A stretch of 64,000 nt of DNA, from contig WTPW01000718.1 of assembly GCA_009809945.1 (NCBI GenBank), forward strand, positions 170,870 to 234,869, in the 5' to 3' direction. Position 1 is the first letter of the stretch; the number at the start of each line of letters is the position of its first letter. Origin of the DNA: Gigaspora margarita (taxonomy: Eukaryota > Glomeromycota > Glomeromycetes > Diversisporales > Gigasporaceae). A program made the translations under genes and the position numbers. Positions 10,172-22,025 of the stretch are shown here, one piece after another. Below the pieces are notes generated by a model, which was not told where the DNA came from, searched no databases, and saw only the letters and a list, made by a program, of their open reading frames with translations.

Positions 10172-12408
10172 ATCTCTTCATAAATTCTTTTTATCCATCT
10201 TTTNCACAGTTTAACTATAAAGTCTGTTGCCTGTTTGTTGGAAGTAAAGCTTAGCTGAATTTCGTCGAAGTCTTCTTTTGTAATTAGGCCTCTTATCCAT
10301 CTTTCCCTTCTTCGAAGTTCTTCGGCCGTGCTTCCTTTTCCCATCATGACCAAGATCTCTTCTTTTTTTCCATACAGATCTTGTGCTTCTTTTACTTCTT
10401 TTAGGGTCGACTCGACTTCTTGCTCTTCTATGTCTCGCAGCAAATTCAACGATACTTCACAGCTTACTAAGTGTTCTACATTTTCAGATTTCTTTTTGCA
10501 TATAATGCATTTATCAGNTTTGTATATCTCTGGTTTTCTTCTGTTAAGCTTTTCGAAAACTGGTAGAACATTGTTTACACACTTTAATTCAAAAAGTTGC
10601 ATTGAATTTGTTTTGTACGTATGATTTCGCTGCTTGGTTCCATTTTCTAAAAGTTTATAGAAAATTGGCCAGTACTGTGGGGTCTTTCTCTCTTGGTGTG
10701 TTGTGTTTTGACTATTATGTACAAAAGTCCATTCTACTCTATTTATCATGTTACCCACCATTTTGACGAAAGAACATATTGGCTTTTCTATAACTTCGTT
10801 TTCCTATTTGTATCTTAATTTGAATTCTCTCGTGTTCAGTGCTGTAAGGGTTAGAAGTTCTGTTGATGCTGCACCCTCCTTGGCTTTAATGTCCGCTAAG
10901 TCATTGAAAACATCTCCTGAATGACCCTTTACTTTGGTAAGATGGAGAGCTAGTTTCTTTGTTCTGATTGTTTCTACTATTGTTACCACCAAACTAACAT
11001 TTTTACTTTTAAGCCATTGTCTTGCTTTATTCGCCGCGAGTCCTTTCTTGATCACAAAAATAGCTGCATTGCTATTTGTTCTTATCTCCACTTCTTTTTC
11101 ATTGGGTGTTACTAAAAGCGCTACTAGAATCGCTACTAGCTTCGCCCTTGTTGATGAAAACTATTTTTTTGTTCCACATGCCACTTGGCGTATAATGTGA
11201 CCTTCTTCTGTGACTTGTACTAATCCACATTCCATTTCCATCTTTGCTTTATTTTCTGAAAACCCAAGTGAGCCATCTGTATAAAAAACTAGACTATCGT
11301 AAATTTCATTTTGCTCTAAGATCTCTATTAAACTACATCTAATACGACTATTTTCAACTACTCTATTTATCAAACATATTTCCTATTTCAAACACTCTAC
11401 AACCAAAGATTCTTTTTTTCTAATTTCTTGTACCTCACGTGCAGTTACTTTTAATCTCTCTATATCTTTTTTAACTGCTTTTTCCAAGGAATATGTGCTA
11501 AAAATCATTTGTGGGCCTATTTCTGATTTTTGTACTAAGTTCGATATATCACTTAATTCTTTATGTTTTACTATGGTCGGTGCCTGGCTTTCAATACTTT
11601 CTAGTACTTTTAGCCCAATTCCTTGTTGTGATTTTTCCATCTCCATGTAGTTTTCTATCTCTACATATTCTTTCTCTTTTTCTTTCACTCTTCCGACTCT
11701 AATGTGCGAGTGATCTTTATCCTTCCACAAAACCCATTCCTTTAACCNTCTGTCTTTTCTAACTTTCTCCAAAACTATTTTGGGTGTATTCACGTTATTT
11801 GTCTCAAGTTTGTACTTTGATTTAACTTCTCTTGTTATTGGGTCTTCGAGCATTTCGTTCTCTAGCTTGTCAAACCATCGTGCTTTTCTTCCTCTTAAAT
11901 CCATGTTGTGTACCAATTTTATTTGTTTCNATGTATACATTGTATTTCCATCCTNTGTCAGAAGCTGTNATNTTAAGNGTATTCCNATTCTACTTGCATT
12001 TGACTCTTCATAGAAGATCTGCTTCTTCTCTAGAATCTTTGCAATTTCGAGGTCATTTGTTACTTGAGACACACTTTGGTTCCAACTTCTCGTAAAATCA
12101 TTTTTTTCTATCAAGAAGCCTAGTAATTTCGCTTGCTGTAATATCTGTACACCCAAGTTTCTTAACTTTAGTTCTCTACTCTCCAGAAGTTTGTGATTGT
12201 TAAGATACATTTAATTGAACCCACCTTTAACTGGCCTTGTTTTAATCTTTTTACTGTTGATTTTTCCAGAAGTCCAGTTGTGTTTAATCTTACTAATAGT
12301 TCTGAAAAATGGTGCTCCATATGTCTGTTCTACAAACTTTTGAAATTCAACACTTCTGGATGTTTTGTTATTGCGTTCGCTGTTGAGGATGGCATCGACA
12401 TTTTCCAT
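10138..12408 (-). pseudogene. LINE ORF2, connection region, RNase H and zinc knuckle
   Basis: One frame runs from 12408 to 10138 with in-frame stops at 12211 (TAA), 11383, 11161 and 10804 (all TAG). The RNase H domain shows LVFYTDGSL (first Asp kept). Next is STRAKLVAI, where the family has RAEL, so the catalytic Glu is Lys. Then IRTNSNAAI, where the family has TDS, so Asp is Asn. Last is VKGHSGDVFNDLAD. Downstream, CIICKKKSENVEHLVSC fits a CX2C...HX4C zinc knuckle common near LINE ORF2 C-termini. RNase H would remove template RNA; two changed catalytic residues and the stops rule out activity. Confidence 0.85.
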
Positions 12409-13070
12409 TTTGTAAGTGGTACCATAGGTTGATGTATCTTATCACATTGATTTTTCTTTAAACATGAAAGCATAAGTCTATATTCAAGCATAAGTATGAG
12501 AACTGCATTGTTTATATATACTATTTGGTTAAGCAACATTTTCTTGTGTTTGAGTAAGCCTGTTATCTTGCTTACTTCTGCTTTTGCCTTGTACATATCT
12601 GATCTTTGCTGATTTCTAACTGAGATCCAAACACCTAGAAAACGTGTTGCCTCCTTCCAACCCTTTGCCAGGATTTTTGTTTTTGGGTTCCCAGCCCACA
12701 CGAAAAGCTTGTTCACGACCCTTTTAGCTCCTGGCTTTACTACTACCAGTTCGGTCTTGGTTGGATTTATTTCAATATCTTTGAGTTCATAAAACTCATT
12801 TGATATATTAATTGTTTCTTGCATACTCTTTTGATTATGTGTTACCCATGTCGTATCGTCTGCGTATGCTAAAACTCCTACATGTACCTTCTCACCCTCA
12901 TTTCTCTTATTAGTGTCTAAAACGTTGTTTTGCATTTTATAACCCAAATTGGCCTCTTGTACTCTGCATAGCAACGGATCATAGAAAATTCTCCAAACCA
13001 AGGGTGACAAAACTTCACCTTGGTCTATTCCATCTCCTGCTTCAAGGAATTCTGTATTGCCATATTCTGT
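12330..13070 (-). pseudogene. LINE ORF2, C-terminal reverse transcriptase part (shifted frame)
   Basis: This continues ORF2 in another frame after a shift near 13100-13145. Motif B reads GDGIDQGEVLSPL just upstream of the first Met at 13010. Motif C reads VLAYADDTTW with both catalytic Asp residues kept. Then come INPTKTELVVV and RFLGVWISV, matching the palm-to-thumb part of LINE reverse transcriptases. The frame shifts again near 12400-12330. Confidence 0.88.
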
Positions 13071-13144
13071 TATAATACTTAGTTTTCTATTTTCATATAT
13101 ATGTATGATAAAGTCTGCTAATTTTGCTGGGAACCTCAGACGTT

Positions 13145-15361
13145 TTAATGCTTTTTTAGCGCTACCATGCTTACTGAGTCAAAGCCTTTTTTCATATCTT
13201 GGTACACGATCCACAATTCTTTTTTTTCTTCAACTGCCTCTTCTATTATATTGTTCATAATGTGAATNNGAGCCATTGTGCTTTCTCCAGAAAGACCTGN
13301 GAAGTTTGCACCTTTTAGTATNTTGTTTTCTCTCATAACTTTGTCAAGTCTACTTTGTACTACTCTTGTTAGAACTTTTCTACAGGTTTCCAATAGAGCT
13401 ATGGGTCTAGTGTTACTTAGATTGTACTCCCAGAAACTGCCTTTCAGTATTAAATACAATTGTCCTAACTTTCATTTGTCTGGAATTCTACCTTCCTCCA
13501 GAATCAAGTTTGTAAATTTTATCACACTTTTCATTGCTTCTGCAGACAACTTTTTGAAGAGAATATAACTGATGCATGATATACCAGGTGCCATATTGTT
13601 TTGTGTTTTACGAAGTGCAAGGGACCAATCCTCCTCATTAATCGGGTTCATTATATTCCCGTACCAAATTGGATCCACATCCTTTTTTGGTTCATATTCC
13701 TTTCGCCATTCCTTGCTCATTTCCTTAAATTTTTGTTTTCTTTCTCTAAATTGCTTTTGAAAATGTGATATCACTTGCTCCTTTACATCGCTTTCATCGC
13801 TAATGAGCTCCTGATTCTGGTAATAGGAGTCTTCTTTTAGTAGAACCCTGTCTATAGTTACTTTGTTGTAAGGTCTATTTAACAGGCTTTGTAGCATTCT
13901 TTTCTTATTATTTTTCATCATACTAAAATGCTGTTCTACTTTGAGGCTAAATTCTTTCTCTTTTCTTTTATGTTCTTCCTCCTCCGCCTTTTTTCTTAGA
14001 ATTTTTCCCCAATTTTTCAGGTTCTCCAAATCTACCTGGCTCCAGAATTTTGGTATTCGTGGGATTTGTGTTTGGTATGATTGGTTTAAACTGTCAATCT
14101 GTGTGTTGAATTTTGATTGATCACAGAGTCTTATTTCATCCCCATCGTGCATTCGACTTTTCTTTTGCAGCTGATATAGGAATTTAATTTCTCTATAAAT
14201 TTTGTGTTTTGGAACTGAAATTCTGGCCTGAGTCTCAGGTTTTTTAATATTAATCCAAGGAATATGCTTCATAGCTGCCTTTAATATTGCACTACTTATA
14301 ATCTCCCACTCTTTGTTAATCTTCGCTTCATTGCTCTGGGCAGTTTCTTCCAAATTGTGGATTTCTTTTTTTCCTAACAAGGCATCTACACACTTGCTAT
14401 ATGACTCCCAATTTTCTTCTGTTGCCTTGTGATATAAGAAAACTCTTCTTGATGGTCTACTTTTTTTCCTTCTCCGGAGTTTACCATAATGTAATATTGC
14501 ATCTGTTTCCACTTCTGCCCAGACAAGCTTGTGGTTACTTCCTATTAGAATGTTCATGTCGCTAATATCAGCCTTTATAATAAGGTTTTGCAAACCTTCT
14601 CCTACCCATATGTAGTCTATTCTTGATGCGAGATTTTCTGTTTGCCAGGTATATTCTTTTTTGTGGGGATTTATGTAACGGAATGTATCTATAAAATCTC
14701 TATTTCTAAGCCACTCTATTAAAGTTTTGCCAAGCCCCTGATTTTTGCGATTACTGTTGTTTGTGTCCATGATTGTACTACCTACTGCATTAAAATCTCC
14801 TACTATGTAAGTATACGTGTTGATCTTTTGGCTATATGTTTCTTTTATCAAGGTTCGTAAAACTTCCTTGTTAATTTTCTTATCTGCTGGTGGTAGATAC
14901 AACACCCATACTTGGAAAACTACTTTTTTAAAAAAGAACTCTATTCTAATTAAATATGGGCTATATTTTACTACTCTACCTATGTACTTTGACCACTTTT
15001 TGTTAACTAGCACTCCAACTCCAGATCCTTTGTTTTTATCCCTCTCTTTGGATGACCAAAAACTAACATATCCTTGTTAATTTGCATTTATCCATTTTCC
15101 CTCCTTTTCACTTATATTAGTTTCTGCAATGCCGATTATGTCTAAATTTTCTTCCTTACCCAAGTCTGCAAGTGCTAGTAACTTTTGCTGATTTAATCTT
15201 AAATCATTAATGTTTTGAAAGCCTATTTTAAGTGACTCAAAGCAATCCTTTCCCGCTATATCCTCACTTGTTTCAAGATTATTGGGTATGTGTAAAGCAT
15301 TAGTGAGGTAGTTTGCCTTTCCCAAATTCTTTAATTCACCTGTGGCAAATATTAGGAGCAT
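13145..15361 (-). pseudogene. LINE ORF2, endonuclease and N-terminal reverse transcriptase part
   Basis: One frame covers 15361 to 13145, with in-frame stops at 15077 (TAA) and 13472 (TGA). Endonuclease/exonuclease/phosphatase motifs in order: LKIGFQNIN, IIGIAETN (catalytic Glu), YIVGDFNAV, SRIDYIWV, and SNHKLVW, where the family has SDH, so a catalytic Asp is now Asn. A 250-residue linker follows. Reverse transcriptase then begins with MAPGISCISYILFKKL, NTRPIALLETCRKVL, LSGESTMA and motif A (VYQDMKKGFDS). This enzyme nicks target DNA and primes reverse transcription. Motif A keeps its Asp, but the stops and the later frameshift make it inactive. Confidence 0.88.
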
Positions 15362-17027
15362 CTCGCTAGAAGAAGCTCAATTATCCTGAATTTTTCTTGC
15401 ATTTCTATCAAAATTTTTTCCACTTCTAATTCTTCTTTTATTTCAGCTTGTTTACCCTTTCTCTTACCTAATTCTATACTATTAGAGCCTGTTGCCGGCT
15501 TTTGCTTTTCTGCTCTATTGTTTTCTATAATCCCCAGAGATTTTCCTGTAGTGCTATGAGATCCGAAACTATTGCCTGCCTGGACACAAGCAGTAAGATT
15601 TTCTTTGTTTCTATCGAACATAGGCTTTTCTTTTTATAGTTGTTCTTGTTTTTTGGATCCCATTTTTTTTGTGGCTCAAACTCACTTTCTGTTACTTTCC
15701 TTTTGTTGTGGTTTGCTATTTTTCTTTCACCAAGGTGATGTGAGTATGTGAAGCTTTTATTTTTAGCCTCTTCAGGATATACATGCCATTCTAATTTTGT
15801 ATTAAAGTAATACATATTTGTCACTTGGGCTTCTACTTTATCCTGCTCTGACTTGAAATACACATATGCTCTTCTAGCCCGGTTACCATTACTATTCTTT
15901 AAAATATGAACAGCTTGTACCTTATACCTTTTCAGTTGACGAAGAAGGAGGCTATCTATTGCTCTCGTAGTTATATTGCGTATTGTTGATCTGAATTTGT
16001 TTCTTCTTTCAAGCTCCGCAATATTGAATTCATCTGGGGTCATTCTGTACGTTTTTCCAGAGTCCAAGATGATTGACCAATGTTCTTTTAGCGACGTTTC
16101 ATGTTTTACTGTCTTGGGCACAATTTGAATATGTGCTGCCTTTGTTGTGAAATTCGGTTGCCACTTGATAATACTAGCCTCACCAAAATATTCCAAATAC
16201 TTTTTGATTTCGTATCTGCTCATTTCCTTTGGGAGATCCCATATAGTAAAAAGATACAATGATTTTTTTGAGTTATTCAATAGAGAAGAAGATTCTTTCC
16301 CTGTTCAGGTGGAACTGTGTGTATCTTTAATTGAAGCATATGATTCCTTGACTATGCTTCTTGATGCCCAGACTGAGTTAAAGATGTTTTCATATTTTTT
16401 GACCTTTTTGTTACTTTTGTTTGTTATTTGCTCTTTCACAAATACTTCGTCTTTTTCAAGAGATTCTATACTTCCATAGTCTAGTGTACCTAATTCTTCC
16501 TTCATCATTATATCTTTCTTTGTTTCTACTGTGATCTNATCTGTATCAATTGTAATTTCCTGTGCTGTGTAGTTTCTTTTTCTATTATTAATTTGCGTGT
16601 CAAGTTGCATATTGTTATCTACAGTTTCTAAAACTTCCTCTATCATTTTTTTGTTGTGATTCTTTTCTTCTATATTAGAAGTTTGTAATGGGGCAGGTTT
16701 TATCTTTACCGGTTGATCTTTAGTTTTGTTGCTGTTATACTTAGCTTTATCTGTAACATCTACTTGCATACTGTCCAATTCTATAAGTTCAAGCAGATTT
16801 CTTTCCTCATCTTTCAATTCTTGTTCACGGATCTTCTTGTGTTGAGCCCAATTATAATGCTGTAAAACATTATGGATAATTGAAATAAGATATATTTCAC
16901 TTGTTCCTAAATATCTCGCTATTTTCCTATCCTCTTCCCAAGTAAACTTATTTTGTTGTTCCTTTATTAATACTCTTTCCTCTTCTGATTTATTAAAGAA
17001 ATTCTTGTAATCTGTAAGTTCTAGCAT
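15352..17027 (-). pseudogene. LINE ORF1, RRM-like nucleic-acid-binding protein (broken)
   Basis: It starts at the ATG at 17027 (MLELTDYKNFF) after the leader. The first segment, to 16305 (240 codons), is charged, with a short helical region (RKIARYLGTSEIYLISIIHN). It ends at a TGA, but the same frame stays open beyond it to 15525. That second segment has RRM-like features: KKSLYLFTIWDLP (RNP2-like), then RRAYVYFKSEQDKVEA (RNP1-like). A frame change near 15600 leads to a last part (15621-15352) rich in Lys/Glu. ORF1 proteins of LINEs bind element RNA in a ribonucleoprotein; that role here is inferred from position and the RRM-like pattern. The gene is dead as written. Confidence 0.75.
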
Positions 17028-17438
17028 TTTACGTGGTTTGTTTATTCTAACTTTGTTACGTGTTTGTTTGTTGTTTTAATGTTTATTCAATGTCTAATTG
17101 TTGTTTTACCCAATTTAGCTGTCTATTTACTTCTTACGTGTTTGTTTGTTTGTTGTTGTATTGGTAATCTGCAGGATAGTGTATGAGCCAAATCCCCAAA
17201 AAATTCTAAAAATTTTCCAAAAGTTTCGTCGAAGTTCAAATTTTCCTTGTATCTTGCAAGGAAAATAATGTTTATAGCAAAACTGTTCTAACAAACTATA
17301 TTTAATTTTTCTTTTGCAATCTTTTTTGTTAAGAGTACTTTGTGTGTTTATTTAGTGTAGTTTTAATCCAGTACTCAGTGTTCTTTAGCTCCAGTTTTGG
17401 TCAAAATGATCAATGGGAAGAGTCATCAAATTTTATTT

Positions 17439-18425
17439 AAAATTAATAAAATTTTTAGGATATATGTAATTTTTTATTGTAAACAATTTTACTAAGTATA
17501 TAAATATCAATTTATATAGTAAAAATTAACTTTTATATATAGCAACTTTTTAATTCATAGTAAAAATATTTTTGTTACTTATTTATTAATAGAAATGATC
17601 TATATACCCTCTACCCTTAAGGTTCTACATTAGCTGCTATACTTGTAACCCAAATATAGAAATTGCCTATTTATACACTCAGATCTGATATAACAATATA
17701 TAGAATCAAATAAAAAGTTAATTAATTTTAGTTAAATATTTGTTTGGTTATTTTTATTTGAAGTTTACAAAAATTATCTAAATTTATTATTTTAACAGGT
17801 ATTTTGAAATTTTCAAGAATTTGAATAAAAATACTTGACAAATACCTGGCCAATTTTGATAAACTTTTTTATTATAATTCTACAACAATATAGAACTATA
17901 TAAATAAGATTATTGAATTTGGTTAGTTGTTGAGCTATTTTTGCTTGAAGTTATAAACAATTTTAAAATTCATATGAAAAATTTGGAGTACTTATATTTA
18001 CTATTGTTATGCAAATAAGAAGCTAAATTATATGAAATACTTTGCCCATAGCTTTTCCCTTCAAAAATTTATGAACTTATGCTAACTACTTAGAAACATG
18101 CACCAACTATATAAAATTTTTAAAAGTTTGATAGAAAATAGTATAATAACCACTTAAACAAATTTGACAAATAATTTTTTATTTTAATTTTGCTAACATG
18201 TAGAATTAAATAAAAAAATTTAACAAATTTGTTTAAATAGTTGTTATAAATATTTTACTCAAAGTTCAAAAAAGTTAATTCTACCTATATGAACAAGAAG
18301 ATGCATTTGTACTTTTTAAACCTTTATAGGAAATTTTCTTGACAACCATCTAGCAAAATTTTATGAATTTTTTTTATTTTAGTTCTATATGCATGTAAAA
18401 AATAAAATAAGAAACCAACCAAATT
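17439..18425. repeat. Degenerate array of palindromic core modules
   Basis: Copies of the core module are recognisable near 17840-17960, 18120-18270 and 18330-18420. Each has an A/T-rich dyad centred on TTTTATTTTAATTCTA-like sequence, flanked by AATTTGRT and TTGTCAAGATAT-like arms. The end of another MITE (CTATATACCCTCTACCCTTA) is at 17600-17619. No gene was seen. Confidence 0.5.
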
Positions 18426-18429
18426 TACA

Positions 18430-18545
18430 AAAATTTTTCTTTTTTGCATAACTTGGTGTTTTCAAATTCCAGTTGATGGTCCGATTTTTGTTTTTTTTTT
18501 AATCTACTGTAAATTAATAGGTTCATGTTCACATCTAAGGCATAT
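18430..18545. repeat. Dispersed repeat family B, partial copy 1
   Basis: It carries AATCTACTGTAAATTAATAG and a neighbouring TTCATGTTCACATCTAAGGC segment, shared with copies near 40560-40865 and 41110-41405. The minus ORF at 18425-18625 overlaps it and is not credible as a gene. Confidence 0.45.
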
Positions 18546-19110
18546 GGGAGGATTTGACTCCATTCAATATTGTCACAAAATTCAATTTTGTTGCACACAA
18601 TGATCAAAACATAATAATTAACCAATTAAATCAATAAATGTGATATTTGCATGATATGTCAATCAAAACGTGATCAAAAATATAATTGCCAACCAATCAA
18701 ATTAATATAGTAATAAAGGTTGATATACTAATAAGTCATTTATTATCAAATTTTATTAGGTATTTTTTTTTATTAGTGGAGTTTATTTTGAGTAATTAAT
18801 AATTAATTATATTTTAAACAGCAATTCTATTCTATTTTTTCTGTCATCACACCTTTACTAGAGTGTTTAGTTTAAAACAATGTCATATACGTGTTTGATC
18901 TAAATCAAATCTACATTGGCGATTAGCTTCTATAAATTAATTAACACACAAGACATAACAAATAAAGTATTAGAATTATTATAATTAAATTAATTTGTTA
19001 AACAATATTATAAAGTTCTTCAAAATTAAACTTATCTACAATGTTTGACATCTTTTTTGTCAACTAATTTTGATAAATATCTAGCAGACTATGATAATTT
19101 TCAGAGATTA
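18546..19110. other. AT-rich intergenic DNA
   Basis: No ORF, RNA gene or clear repeat was found. The only mildly less AT-rich part is near 18840-18950. Confidence 0.5.
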
Positions 19111-19365
19111 GGCTGTTCGAAATTACAATTTCGTTTAACATTCTCCCCCCCACCAGCTCTAAGAGCTCCCCCCTAGAATTAAACAGGCAAATCAGAACGC
19201 TCATCTCGTCTTAGGATTCCAATAAGTCACGTGCTTATAAGTCGACCAATAATAATGTGTTTATTTTTTGCAATTTTAATATGTTTGTTTAATTTGACCC
19301 CCCTCCCCCCACCACGCTTAAGCTTCTTAAAGGAACGTTAAACAAAATTATAAATTCAAATGGCC
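19111..19365. mobile_element. MITE with long terminal repeats and C-rich tracts
   Basis: The ends starting GGCTGTTCGAAATTACAATT and ending AAATTATAAATTCAAATGGC are inverted, with CGTTTAACATTC against GAACGTTAAAC further in. Two C-rich tracts (CTCCCCCCCACCAGCTC; ACCCCCCTCCCCCCACCAC) are in one orientation, as in the elements at 5774-5926 and 46349-46503. It is non-coding. Confidence 0.75.
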
Positions 19366-19425
19366 TTAATAAGAATCAACATTATTATGAAGTAAAAAAA
19401 TAATCAAAATTGGTATTTTTTAGTA

Positions 19426-19845
19426 GTGACTGTTATATTTACAAAAAGTATGTCAAAGTCTATAAATAAGTTACCTGGGAAGGTACTAACTATATTTTTA
19501 CGTGACGAACCTTTCAGCATTGTCATTAGTAAGAGTTATGCCTGTTTTGGGATCTTGAAAAACTATTTTGGGATCTTTGAAGCTAAGGTCTTTGTTGAAT
19601 GTAAATATGAAAAAATTTTATATTACAATATTGAACCTATTCTGTGTTCTTTACAATTTTTGTTATGTACTACACAATGTCTTGCATGGCGAACCTTTGG
19701 CATTGTTACTAGTAGAAATTGCACCTATTTTAGGATCTTGAAAAATGATTTTAGGATCTTTGAAATTAAGGTCTTGCCGAATGTAAATATAAAATTTCAG
19801 ACTATAGTATATTTAGAAAAAAAGGTACAGGTTGTTTTTACGTAG
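19426..19845 (+). pseudogene. Open frame made of two degenerate ~184-bp repeats
   Basis: The 139-codon frame holds two copies of one unit: PFSIVISKSYACFGILKNYF and FGIVTSRNCTYFRILKNDF, each followed by a version of (G/R)IFE(A/I)KV and VN or EC. The DNA repeats are at about 19501-19630 and 19688-19800. Such repetition without a recognised domain may be a decayed repeat protein or a non-coding tandem repeat. No splice context or promoter supports a live gene. Confidence 0.3.
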
Positions 19846-19884
19846 CCCTATATTTACTATGTATTCAATAAAAACAAACCAATC

Positions 19885-20160
19885 AACGTTGGATTTGCAA
19901 TAATCTCATTTTTTGTGATCGGAGTCAAATCCGCCCATATGGGAATGCAAAGTTAATTCTTTGGTTTGCATAACATGGAATCGGGGGGGTTTTTTTATCG
20001 GACCTATCGTCTAATTAAGGTCACCATCGGGTGCACTGGAGAAAAAATTAAATAGCAAAAATAGAATAATTGGCACAATTGGAATTTAAAAAAAAAATTT
20101 TTTTTGAAAAATTGGGTCGACGGGTTATGCAAATCGAAAAATTAACTTTGCGTGCCTTAA
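19885..20160. repeat. Dispersed repeat family B, copy 2
   Basis: Shared landmarks with 40535-40865 and 41190-41405 include TTTGCATAACATGGAATC, ATAATTGGCACAATTGGAAT, and a final GTTATGCAAATCGAAAAATT next to AACTTTG. The order of segments is kept, so this is one repeat family and not chance AT similarity. It is non-coding. Confidence 0.6.
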
Positions 20161-21240
20161 GTTGTTAGAAAATTTCAATCAAATTTCAAGATTTGTTCTG
20201 CATATATAAATAACTGGATTTAGATTTTTTAAGAATTCGAGTGAATTTTTTTTGCCAACTGCCCAACAAAATCCAATGAACATTTTTTAGTTTAAATATT
20301 CATATTTTCAGAATTAAAACAAAAAAAATTTATCGACTTTGATTAGGTGATTGTCAAGAAAGTTTCGCTCAAAGCTTTAAACTTCTCAGGTTCATTTTTT
20401 ATATATGCAGACTAAATCCTCATGAATTTTGAACGAAATTTTCTTGACAACTTATTCAAATTTGGTCATCGGAATTGGTTAGGTTTGTCGAGAAAACTTC
20501 GCACAAAGTTCTAAAAAATACAGACGTTGCTACTTGTTTTTATAGGCGTGATTAACTTTCTTGAAATGTGAGCAAATTTTCTTGACAAACACTTAATCAA
20601 TTTCGTTTAATTTTCTTTATTTTAATTCTACATATCTGCAGAATTAAAATAAAAAGATTTTCATCAAATTTTCGTGCTATCTTCACATAATTGGTGCGTC
20701 CGTAAGTAAATTGTCACATGATCAGTGCGTGTCCGTAGACTTCCGATCTCAATTTTAAAAAAAATTTTATCACAGTGTAAACTATTAAGTACCCAATAGA
20801 TATTTATCGATTCAAAATATATTTTATAAATGTTCCAAAATAAGAATCTTTAATACCTTTTATTACCTGCAAAATAAATTTACTTTCACTACTGGTCAAA
20901 ATTATAGAGGCGTTAATTCCTGTTCTAACAATCATAGTAAAGAAATTGTTGTAGTCCATGAGTATTTTCAAGCTTCTTCAATATAAATTCCATTGATCGC
21001 AACACTATCGCAACCTCCTTATAGATTTTAATATTTTAATTACGGATTAATAAGTTTAAAATTCATATTATCTTTTATATAATTGGATATCGTATTTTCT
21101 TGAAATCATGCTCATGGAGAAGTGTTTAGAATTTTCCCTGAAATAAGTTTAATTAGTCTTAATTTGAGCCAAATTTCTGAACTACACCTCCATGATGCTA
21201 TTAAAGCAAATACGGATGTTTTAAATAAGCTTTATTCAAA
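20161..21240. repeat. Core-module copies in otherwise featureless DNA
   Basis: Core modules lie near 20290-20400 (ATCGACTTTGATTAGGTGAT then TGTCAAGAAAG) and 20430-20680 (TTTCTTGACAAACACTTAAT, then ATTCTACATATCTGCAGAAT as the central dyad). From 20700 to 21240 no gene or repeat was recognised. Confidence 0.5.
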
Positions 21241-21350
21241 TTCTAATACAAGAATAAAGGTTCTAATACAAGAATATTAGTTCTAATACAAGAATATTAG
21301 TTCTAATACAAGAATATAAGTTCTAATACGAGAAATAAGTTCTAATTTAG
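21241..21350 (+). repeat. 20-bp tandem repeat, about 5.5 copies
   Basis: The unit TTCTAATACAAGAATATTAG repeats from 21241 with few changes (AAAGG in the first copy, ATAAG in the fourth, and a 19-bp fifth copy). The array ends in TTCTAATTTAG. It is non-coding. Confidence 0.9.
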
Positions 21351-21517
21351 TTTTAATTTTTTTTTTTGTAACTGTAAATAAGCGAATACTTTTGGGCAGT
21401 AACAAATATTACGTAATATTTTTACTATACTCTCTCACCCTCACCCCACGTACGTACGTAAGAGAATTTTAACTGGTTGCTTATAATCTTATACCACGTA
21501 AGATGTCGAGGGGGTGT

Positions 21518-21796
21518 GCACTTATTTGTGCGAATGATACAAATCCAAAAAGGGAAATTAGTCAATCGGGGAACTTAAAATGTGATTATCCCGGATCATC
21601 CCGAAAGCGAAGAAATCACAAAAAAACCGAAAAAAGAGAAAATACAAGAAAACAAGTGTTTATACCTGTCTTGGGGCATTAATTGAAAATGACGGGAATG
21701 AAATTTTACATATAGAAACTAACTTTCTATAACCCCTACCCTAACACGGTAACCCTAAATTTTTAATTTGTGCCACTCGCAAAAATAATTATTCCG
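21518..21796. mobile_element. MITE with CTTATTTGYGNG ends, copy 1
   Basis: CACTTATTTGTGCGAATGAT at the left is inverted, with mismatches, in GTGCCACTCGCAAAAATAAT at the right. The interior segment ATGACGGGAATGAAATTTTA, followed by ACCCTAACACGGTAACCCTA, matches the interior of the element at 56378-56690. Confidence 0.6.
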
Positions 21797-22025
21797 GTCA
21801 AGCGGCCCTTCCTCTTCGGGATATTACGTAAATATTTGTAATTATCCTTGGCGCATTATTAAATTATTATACAATGAACGTTAAAATTACACCAAATTAA
21901 TCATAAATACAAGGTCGTACAATGTTTTGACGAGGAAGCTACTTGATAAACCGATTGTAATAACATCATGAACATAAAATTGTTTCTTTAAATCTTTTGA
22001 CTCATTTGGGATATCTTAATTCTAT

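Larger units (their letters stand above)
9629..17425 (-). mobile_element. Full-length, inactivated LINE (non-LTR retrotransposon), 7.8 kb
   Basis: The element runs on the minus strand from about 17425 (5' end) to an A-rich 3' tail at 9629-9640. TCAAATTTTATTT at 9616-9628 and 17426-17438 is a 13-bp TSD, so the insertion is probably complete. Order on the minus strand: about 400 bp of leader, ORF1 with RRM-like folds, then ORF2 with apurinic-type endonuclease, reverse transcriptase, RNase H, a CCHC-like zinc knuckle and a lysine-rich tail. Several stops, at least three frame changes and a few N bases interrupt it. The domain order fits RNase H-bearing LINE clades (such as I or Tad); I cannot place it further without a tree. 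Its 3' end GACTGCCGAATGG followed by A-run resembles the retroposon at 33649-34660. Confidence 0.93.

Noticed and set aside
10328-10624. Plus-strand ORFs within the LINE (also 11511-12432, 13057-13760, 14817-15080, 16147-16479)
   Set aside because: They are antisense readings of LINE ORFs; the minus strand carries the recognisable enzyme motifs.
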